NCBI GenBank assembly: GCA_964590495.1
Contig: CAZPWQ010000183.1
Span: 1 to 5,444, forward strand
Source: CAZPWQ01 sp964590495
Lineage (GTDB): Bacteria; Bacteroidota; Rhodothermia; Balneolales; Balneolaceae
Direction of reading: 5' to 3'
Length of the DNA stretch: 5,444 bases
Shown here one piece after another: positions 1 through 5,444 of this stretch. Numbering within the stretch: position 1 is the first letter of the stretch; every line of letters starts with the position of its first letter. Both the position numbers and the translations under genes were made by a program. The notes under the pieces are model-generated. The model worked only from the letters and a program-made list of their open reading frames with translations. It was not told the DNA's origin and did no database searches.

Positions 1-1278
1 GTTAAAAGCCTCTTGCGAAGTGGTAGCTGCGAGTGGTAAATCGCCGAGGCCCGCCCGGTTACGTACTTCGTTCACAAGGTTAATGGCCTCCGGGGTTGGC
101 CCTCCATTGTTTTCGTTAATGGATTCCGCAAGCATCAACATAACATCCGCATACCGCGCGATGGGTATGTCGGCGCCGGTAAATCCGGCAGGGCCAGGAT
201 ATTTGAAGATTACCGCACCCCTCAAATTGGTTCGGTCTCGCGATCCATAACTTTCTACAAGCTGATCTCTGCGTTCATCGCTGGGATCAAATGAATCGTA
301 AAAGTCCCACGTGGCCATGAAAACGGCATTGGGAGCAGCCCATCCCGGGGTGACACCCGGAGCCTCAAAATCAGACGGTAAGGTGTAATAAGCATACGCA
401 TTGAAATTTCCTTCATTGCCCCGTCCCGTGGAAGATCCAGTGCCGGAAATGGCCCAGATGGTTTCACTATTCCGTTCCGTAGCTTCGGTAAACAGACTCA
501 TGTAATCATCTTCCAGGCTGTACTTGTTCATTGCCTGAATTTCCCGTCCGATGTCCTCTGCATTCTGGAAATCCTGTTCGTTGAGATACAGTCTCATCAG
601 GGCGGTAAGGGCCAGTCCCTTGTTGAATCTGCCGTAATCCGGTGCATCAACTGCCAGATTATCAGCGGCAAACCTCAAATCACTGGCAACTGCATTCACA
701 TACTCCTCTCTCGGTGGCCTGGTCATGTCTGCTTCCGCTTCGGTGCCAATTTTAGCGGGATCGAGTATAACCGGTACCGGGCCGTAAAGATGCAACATGT
801 AGTACATAATCCACCCCCTGGCCATGCGAACTTCTGCCACCAGTTGATTTCTTGGTTCCTCGTTGGTAAATACATCCAGATTTTCCAGGTCATCGATTAT
901 TTTGGTTGTCTCGGTAACAAAACGGATATACTCAAGATGACTCCGCGTTCTACCGTAGGAAGTAAAGTTACCATAGTTTGCCCGACTATAATCTTGAAAA
1001 AACCCACCCCACTCAGTGAATTCGGTCATGATGTCGGTCGGAGCATCAAACTGTTGGATGTGCCCTTCCTCTAACCCAAAGATCTGATAATTCTCAGTGG
1101 GCCAGCGACTGGTAAAGGGATAATAAACCTCCAAGGCATACAATTCGGCCTCTTGTGCATTGGATGGAAACGTTGTAGGATTCAACTCGTCAAAGATTTG
1201 AGCATCGAGTCCACTATCACATCCATTAAACAAGAACAAGCTGCCGATCAATACTATAAGTAGTTTCAGTTTCTTCAT
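1..1278 (-). CDS. susD-like: SusD/RagB-family surface glycan-binding lipoprotein, C-terminus cut by the window edge
   Basis: The frame is open for exactly 426 codons from the ATG at 1278 to base 1, with no stop. The start is set by a lipoprotein signal: MKKLKLLIVLIGSLF, then FNGC with the lipidated cysteine at residue 20. Family-typical segments follow in order. Near residues 148-171 is a helix ending HLYGPVPVI. Near 218-233 is a TPR-like helix, GLALTALMRLYLNE. At 327-337 is FYDSFDPSDERRD, the usual FD..DeRR element. At 371-411 is the IARYADVMLMLAE...INLVNEVRNRAGL block. SusD proteins are usually about 480-550 residues, so roughly 60-110 C-terminal residues lie outside the window. By family knowledge it sits on the cell surface as the substrate-binding lid of the SusC channel. 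It follows the transporter gene by 35 bases with no terminator between, so they are probably cotranscribed. The substrate cannot be told from sequence. The family call is very safe; no break or frameshift is visible. Confidence 0.96.
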   Translation of the reverse strand, partial: MKKLKLLIVLIGSLFLFNGCDSGLDAQIFDELNPTTFPSNAQEAELYALEVYYPFTSRWPTENYQIFGLEEGHIQQFDAPTDIMTEFTEWGGFFQDYSRANYGNFTSYGRTRSHLEYIRFVTETTKIIDDLENLDVFTNEEPRNQLVAEVRMARGWIMYYMLHLYGPVPVILDPAKIGTEAEADMTRPPREEYVNAVASDLRFAADNLAVDAPDYGRFNKGLALTALMRLYLNEQDFQNAEDIGREIQAMNKYSLEDDYMSLFTEATERNSETIWAISGTGSSTGRGNEGNFNAYAYYTLPSDFEAPGVTPGWAAPNAVFMATWDFYDSFDPSDERRDQLVESYGSRDRTNLRGAVIFKYPGPAGFTGADIPIARYADVMLMLAESINENNGGPTPEAINLVNEVRNRAGLGDLPLAATTSQEAFN

Positions 1279-1282
1279 TGTC

Positions 1283-1289
1283 TTATCCT
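1283..1289 (-). promoter_or_regulatory. Weak ribosome-binding element AGGATAA before the susD-like start
   Basis: On the minus strand AGGATAA ends four bases before the ATG at 1278, and its AGGA part is a weak Shine-Dalgarno match. An almost identical element, GGGATAA, ends three bases before the SusC ATG. The rest of the 35-base gap is A/T-rich with no hairpin. The motif is seen directly; its role in translation is inferred. Confidence 0.4.
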
Positions 1290-1313
1290 GTTATTTTTAA
1301 AATTTGTTGTTCT

Positions 1314-4300
1314 CTAAAAATTAACATCAACACCAAGGGAGAATGTGCGCACCATCGGGAAGGGGGCCGGAGCTCCTTTCACTCCATCCTGCCGCACTTC
1401 CGGATCAGCTCCCTCATAATTGGTGATGATAAATGCATTTTGCACATCTGCATAAATCCTGAGTTCTCTGACTAAATTATTCAACATCGAACTGTTAAAT
1501 GTATAGCCAAGTGTGAGGTTTCGAGCCCGCAGAAAATCAGCCCGGGAAATATAGGAATCCGTACCGACCCCGGCTACGTTACCAATCGTACCCAAATCGG
1601 CTGTCCGAAACGAAGCACCGGGTAGCCAGCCATCTTGATTTTCTGTAGTCCATACATGTTCCATGGATTGAATACCACTGAGGTTACTACCCAACATGCC
1701 ATTCGGATCGGCCCACTGCAGGCTGTTGTTAAATCGGTGTGCCCCAATTTGGCCATAGAGCATAACGGTCAGATCAAAATTCTTGTAGTTGAAGGTATTG
1801 CTAAGTCCGATGCTTACATCGGGTAATACCTGAAACTTTTTGACATCAGCCGAATCCAGTACCGCGTCACCGTTTTGATCTACAAAAATTGGTGATCCCG
1901 CAACTGTAGCTGCATCGGGTTGCCATTCGGGGGCTTCCTCCCCTAAATCCAGTATACCGTCTGTTTCCCATGCATAAATAACATTCACCGGATCCGTTTC
2001 TCTTTGGTAACTGGCTAAATCGGTTTCCTCAAATCGTTCCTTCCATCGTTCGTTAAAGTGGGTAAGGGTTATACCGGTTCGCCAGAAGAGATCCTGGCTG
2101 CGCAAAATGTCTATATCCAAACCTACCTCATAGCCCGTTCGCACTATGTGCCCCCCGTTTACCGGTTGTCCAGAAAGGAGTGAAAGGGCCGGGGTGTTCG
2201 CCCCGGTGTTGAGCAGATCCGTGACGTCGTCCCTGAAAATATCAAAAGATCCGGAAACGCGATCATCAAAAAACCCGAAATCGATACCCGCATTTTGCAT
2301 GATCGTTTTTTCCCATGTCAGCTCCGGATGATCCTGTTGTGTCGCCTGTACCGCGATATAGTTTGTGGACCCGTCATTGAAACTTGCCAGATAGCCATCG
2401 GGAGAGAACGCAGCGAAAGCCGCACCTGTGGGCAATGGTCTTCCCGTTGAACCAATACTTGCTCTTAATTTGACCAGGGAAACCACATCGGACGTTTCAA
2501 AAAACGGTTCATTGGTCAACTTCCAGGCAACCGAACCACTCGGAAATAAGGCATACTTGCTACCAGGGAAGAACTGGCTGAAGCCATCGTACCGTACCGA
2601 TCCCTCCAAAACATATCTTTCAAGCAGATCAACCGACGCCCTGCTAAAATAGGAAAGTTTAACATCTTTAAATCTGCTTGAATTAACGTTCGAATTCGCA
2701 CCATTAACCCTGTTCGTATTTACTGCATCGAGCATGCCTCTGGCCTGCAGACCAAATTCAAAACCCTCATTTATATATCGACCTAAACCGGCCACGGCAC
2801 TCACTTCAGCGAATTCGCCAATATCGGAGGCAAAATTAAGATATGACTCCATGGTCTGATACATCCGATCCTGCTGTTGAAGCGAGCCCCTCGAAGCGTT
2901 TTCATCAAACCAGTTGACCGTGGAGGGAATAAAGAAATCCCTTTCCGAGGTTTCATAATTGTTACCATACAAGATCTTGCCCGTCAATTTATCCGGGATA
3001 AGCGTCAGGTCAACCGAAAATCTTGAGAACATAGAATTGTATTCTGTTTCATCTCTAATCTGAAGCTGGGATACCGGGTTCCCTGTAGTCTGGAATTGGG
3101 TAAAGTTCCCATCTTCATCTTTTACAGGAAGGGTGGCGGGATAGGCAAAAGCTCCCTGCAATGGGGTAAAACCATTCGCTCCGGCTCCACCTGTTTGCCA
3201 GCCGGCAAAAGTGTTATCATAGAAATTCTTGCTTCCCGTGACCGATGCGTTTAAGGAGATAACGTCATTAAATTTAAACGTCATGTTCGCCCTGGCATTA
3301 TACCTCTGCATAGTCGAATTTTCTACCGTCGCATCCTGGTTGAAGAAATTACCCGAAAATTGATATGTAATGCTTTCGGACCCGCCACTTACAGTCAGGT
3401 TCTGGTTGGTCAGATTCCCATCTTTTAGGATGAAATCGACCCAGTCGGTCCCAACCCCGGCATTATTAATTTCAGACTGTGAAAAACGGGGGTCAAAGTC
3501 TGAAGGGGTCGAACCAAACGGTTCCATATCATTCTCAGCATTGTATCGGTCAGCCTCAAATCGGTTGAGAAAGCGCATGTACTGTTCCGCCGTCAACGGC
3601 TGCATATAATCATAATTCTGCTGATAGGAGACGGTGCTGCTGTAGCTTACGTCCATTCTTCCTGCCCGACCCGATTTGGTAGTGATCAGGATTACTCCAT
3701 CCGAAGCATCCACCCCATACATAGAGGCACTGGCATCTTTCAATACCTCTATGGATTCTATATCACTGGGTTTGAGTCCCGCCAGGTTTCCCCTGTTTAC
3801 AGGATTATATTCAGAGAAGTTAATACCGGGCTCCAATCCATCACTGGGTACAACGACCCCGTCCACTACGATGAGTGGATCGTCTCTACCCCGAATTGAA
3901 AGGTCGACCATTCCACCTGGCTGTGAACTCTCCTGGGTCACCCTCAACCCGGCAGCCTGGCCAAACAACATATCATTTACATTCGGCTTGGCTGCAACAT
4001 TTATATCGTCAATGTTCACACTTGAAATAGCTGTGGTTATGTCTGCCCGGTTGGACGTTCCATATCCCACCACAACCATTTCATCGCCAAATATTACTTC
4101 AGAGGAAAGTTCAACATCTAAGTTAGTCCTCCCATTGATAGGTACTTCCTGTTGCTGATAACCTATGAATGAGAACACCAACGTATCCTGCAGAGAGGGA
4201 ACAGTCAATTCAAAACGACCCTCAGCATTTGTAGATGAACCTGTAGTAGGAGTCCCCTGAAGCACTACATTCACCCCGGGAAGAATCTCCCCGGACTGGG

Positions 4301-4409
4301 CATCTGTTACTTGCCCGGAGACAGTACTCTGAGCCATCAAATCTGCACTCCAAAAAAGAAATAAAAGTGCAGGTATTACCTTTATAACATTATGTAGTAG
4401 TTTATTCAT
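1314..4409 (-). CDS. susC-like: SusC/RagA-family TonB-linked outer membrane transporter
   Basis: This complete 1031-residue protein matches the usual family length of about 1000. It imports oligomers, typically glycans, through the outer membrane using TonB/ExbBD energy, with its SusD partner as lid. Domains in order: signal peptide, about 1-26 (hydrophobic core PALLFLFW, cleavage near LMA-QS). A carboxypeptidase-regulatory-like beta-sandwich, about 29-101 (SGQVTDAQSGEILPGVNVVL, then NAEGRFEL and FSFIGY). A TonB-box/linker, DEMVVVGYGT, at 109-118. A plug, about 122-250, with PLIVVDGVV at 178-186 and the SusC signature IESIEVLKDASASMYGVDAS at 217-236 followed by DGVILITTKSG. The beta-barrel follows, ending in FSLGVDVNF with the terminal aromatic typical of outer-membrane barrels. 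A DQNGDAVLDSAD loop at 844-855 resembles an EF-hand-type calcium site. The ATG at 4409 is fixed by the signal peptide. The stop is TAG, 35 bases before the SusD start. Substrate is not deducible. The frame is intact throughout. Confidence 0.97.
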   Translation of the reverse strand: MNKLLHNVIKVIPALLFLFWSADLMAQSTVSGQVTDAQSGEILPGVNVVLQGTPTTGSSTNAEGRFELTVPSLQDTLVFSFIGYQQQEVPINGRTNLDVELSSEVIFGDEMVVVGYGTSNRADITTAISSVNIDDINVAAKPNVNDMLFGQAAGLRVTQESSQPGGMVDLSIRGRDDPLIVVDGVVVPSDGLEPGINFSEYNPVNRGNLAGLKPSDIESIEVLKDASASMYGVDASDGVILITTKSGRAGRMDVSYSSTVSYQQNYDYMQPLTAEQYMRFLNRFEADRYNAENDMEPFGSTPSDFDPRFSQSEINNAGVGTDWVDFILKDGNLTNQNLTVSGGSESITYQFSGNFFNQDATVENSTMQRYNARANMTFKFNDVISLNASVTGSKNFYDNTFAGWQTGGAGANGFTPLQGAFAYPATLPVKDEDGNFTQFQTTGNPVSQLQIRDETEYNSMFSRFSVDLTLIPDKLTGKILYGNNYETSERDFFIPSTVNWFDENASRGSLQQQDRMYQTMESYLNFASDIGEFAEVSAVAGLGRYINEGFEFGLQARGMLDAVNTNRVNGANSNVNSSRFKDVKLSYFSRASVDLLERYVLEGSVRYDGFSQFFPGSKYALFPSGSVAWKLTNEPFFETSDVVSLVKLRASIGSTGRPLPTGAAFAAFSPDGYLASFNDGSTNYIAVQATQQDHPELTWEKTIMQNAGIDFGFFDDRVSGSFDIFRDDVTDLLNTGANTPALSLLSGQPVNGGHIVRTGYEVGLDIDILRSQDLFWRTGITLTHFNERWKERFEETDLASYQRETDPVNVIYAWETDGILDLGEEAPEWQPDAATVAGSPIFVDQNGDAVLDSADVKKFQVLPDVSIGLSNTFNYKNFDLTVMLYGQIGAHRFNNSLQWADPNGMLGSNLSGIQSMEHVWTTENQDGWLPGASFRTADLGTIGNVAGVGTDSYISRADFLRARNLTLGYTFNSSMLNNLVRELRIYADVQNAFIITNYEGADPEVRQDGVKGAPAPFPMVRTFSLGVDVNF

Positions 4410-4412
4410 TTA

Positions 4413-4419
4413 TTATCCC
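4413..4419 (-). promoter_or_regulatory. Weak ribosome-binding element GGGATAA before the susC-like start
   Basis: GGGATAA on the minus strand ends three bases before the ATG at 4409. It shares GGATAA, in nearly the same position, with the element before the SusD start. No stronger Shine-Dalgarno sequence is present, as is common in Bacteroidota. Function is inferred from position only. Confidence 0.35.
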
Positions 4420-4463
4420 GTTTTGATTATTAATAACCCTAACAAACTGTGATGAAGAATTAC

Positions 4464-4493
4464 CAGCATATTATCGTGATACTAATTATGCTG
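4464..4493. promoter_or_regulatory. Inverted repeat CAGCATA-N16-TATGCTG, candidate operator upstream of susC
   Basis: Perfect 7-bp arms at 4464-4470 and 4487-4493 surround a 16-base A/T-rich centre, about 55-85 bases upstream of the SusC ATG. An arm-like sequence, AGCATAT, recurs at 4567-4573. The position suits binding by a dimeric regulator of the transporter operon, and the repeat overlaps a GATAAT hexamer that could be part of a promoter. The spacing and lack of G/C make a terminator unlikely. The repeat is seen directly; its function is inference, and arms this short can arise by chance in A/T-rich DNA. Confidence 0.3.
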
Positions 4494-4866
4494 AATTCTA
4501 TTGTGACTAACTTTAAGCCAACGAATTGTTTTACTTGCTTTTCAAAATTTTCGATAATGTGAACGAAGCATATAAGAAACTACAATCCTCCATCTTATAT
4601 CGTAAACGTATAACCCGTATTCGCATAAGTAAATGGACGATAATTCACAAGGAATGGACAATTCTACTCAAAGAAAAAAGAAAGGAGAACTGTCTTCCTT
4701 GACAAAAAAACTGCCATTTTTCGGAAACCCTGAGCTAATGGATATTCTCTTTGTCAACATTTTTGAATGCTGCTGCTACCGATATTTAAAAACACATAAG
4801 AATATTAAAGAACTGCAGATTATCTTCATCAATGGATCTGTTTTATTTGCGATTATTTACATCAGT

Positions 4867-5287
4867 TTATCGTTCAACAATAATCTCATACCAGGTGGTC
4901 GTCGTATCCCCTACCGGAAACCTCCATTCTGATCCGTCAGATTCAGCCTGTACCGGTTTCCCCATCCGCCGGCCGCTTCCGTCCAGAGCATATAGTTGAT
5001 CCTCTGGTCCATTCGGTGATATTTACACCCCAGAAGCGAATCTGCCGGCCGTCTGCAGAATAAAAATGATCCCCTTTGGCCGTAACAAAACCATGTTTAC
5101 CGGCGGGAGGATCAAGGAGATAAGACAGATCGATTCGTGACTCACTACCCTGCCAGTGATTGATGGTAAATGGTTCTAAAGATTCTTGACTTTCTTCTGC
5201 CCTGTCACAACCCGGTAGTAAGAAAGAACCGAAAAAAATTAGACAGCTTATTACTACAAGGGGAAACAAGAACTTTTTATTTAACAT
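4867..5287 (-). pseudogene. Internally deleted glycoside-hydrolase-like lipoprotein: N- and C-terminal remnants joined out of frame
   Basis: From the ATG at 5287 the frame encodes a lipoprotein signal (MLNKKFLFPLVVISCLIFFG, lipobox LLPGC, cysteine 27), then IDLSYLLDPPAGKHGFVTA at 52-70, HFYSADG at 74-80 and RFWGVNI at 84-90. This pattern is typical of the N-terminus of large secreted hydrolases often annotated as cellulase-like or GH5-type. After that the frame becomes low-quality sequence (WTRGSTICSGRKRP) and stops at 4943. A second minus-strand frame is open from 5022 to its TAA at 4867-4869. It reads EDQLYALDGSGRRMGKPVQ, then EWRFPVGDTTTTWYEIIVER, which looks like the C-terminal beta-sandwich end of the same kind of enzyme. 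The joint lies about 5002-5025. The whole catalytic barrel is therefore absent, and no active enzyme can be made. An upstream in-frame ATG at 5320 would add 11 residues; 5287 fits the signal peptide better. The family name rests on remembered motif patterns and is only moderately sure; the two-frame, two-end structure is clear. Confidence 0.72.
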
Positions 5288-5444
5288 GTTATAAGCAACT
5301 CTTTCATCAGTCATTATCATGAATTTCAGTACCCGGTATTGTTTTTATTTTATATAATTTTAAACTACATCTACTCCTTGGAAGCTGTTCAAAAAGGTTC
5401 ACAAAATATTGAAGTAGCTAAATAAATAAGGTAAAGCTTTTGAT

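Larger units (their letters stand above)
4410..4866. other. AT-rich intergenic region with no convincing gene; probable control region of the susC-susD operon
   Basis: These 457 bases separate the end of the hydrolase remnant from the susC-like start and are visibly richer in A/T than the flanking genes. Since susC and susD are nearly contiguous, the operon promoter should lie here on the minus strand. I cannot place it firmly. Two partial matches to the Bacteroides -7 box (TAnnTTTG) occur, ACAGTTTG at 4450-4443 and AAATTTTG at 4550-4543, but neither has the leading TA or a clear upstream TTTG box. A GATAAT hexamer lies inside the inverted repeat described separately. There is no strong GC-rich hairpin plus T-run to end transcription from the remnant. 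A plus-strand open frame starts at 4633; I judge it accidental (see rejected items). Confidence 0.5.

Noticed and set aside
3676..4158. Plus-strand open frame of 160 codons
   Set aside because: It lies entirely antisense to the conserved plug and N-terminal domains of the SusC-like gene, and its translation shows no domain or signal; it is a shadow frame.
4699..4720. A-run and T-run flanking CTGCC, resembling a terminator
   Set aside because: The stem would be only A-T pairs around a short loop, with no G/C base pairs; too weak to call.
4633..4932. Plus-strand open frame of 99 codons with a hydrophobic stretch (IIFINGSVLFAIIYISLSF)
   Set aside because: It has no ribosome-binding element, unusual composition (CCCYRY, Lys/Asn-rich from A/T-rich DNA) and no family I recognise. 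Its last 22 codons are antisense to the hydrolase C-terminal remnant. It is probably accidental in A/T-rich intergenic DNA, though a small species-specific membrane peptide cannot be fully excluded.
4911..4981. Third minus-strand reading (EAAGGWGNRYRLNLTDQNGG) that at first looked like part of the hydrolase
   Set aside because: It would need a second frameshift to reach the TTTTWYEIIVER ending. The adjacent frame is open from 5022 through that ending and carries the more family-like LYALDGSGRR segment, so one frame change is enough.

Overview
The window comes from a member of the Bacteroidota or a related phylum (Balneolota or Rhodothermota). It carries a SusC/SusD outer-membrane glycan (or other oligomer) uptake pair, N-terminal signals of Bacteroidota type, and start sites with only a weak Shine-Dalgarno element. 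No marker in the window fixes the organism more precisely. All supported genes lie on the minus strand, so the biological reading order runs from high to low coordinates.

Layout in transcription order: (1) 5444-5288 is AT-rich upstream sequence. (2) 5287-4867 is the remnant of a secreted glycoside-hydrolase-like lipoprotein. It keeps the lipoprotein signal and the N-terminal segment ending in RFWGVN, then passes directly, in another reading frame, into what looks like the extreme C-terminus of the same kind of protein. The catalytic middle is missing, so I read it as an internally deleted pseudogene. (3) 4866-4410 is an AT-rich intergenic stretch of 457 bases with no convincing gene. It holds a 7-bp inverted repeat (CAGCATA/TATGCTG) that could be an operator for the downstream operon. 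(4) 4409-1314 is a complete 1031-residue SusC/RagA-type TonB-dependent transporter. (5) 1278-1 is a SusD/RagB-type surface lipoprotein starting 35 bases after the SusC stop codon; it is cut by the window edge after 426 residues.

SusC and SusD together form the usual 'pedal-bin' complex: SusD is the substrate-binding lid on the cell surface, and SusC is the TonB-driven channel through the outer membrane. Such pairs usually sit in polysaccharide utilisation loci beside surface glycoside hydrolases. Here the one visible hydrolase is reduced to its two ends, so either the pair is served by enzymes outside the window or the locus is losing a step. I see no undescribed system. The most informative observations are the deleted hydrolase, the candidate operator, and the shared GGATAA element in front of both intact starts.
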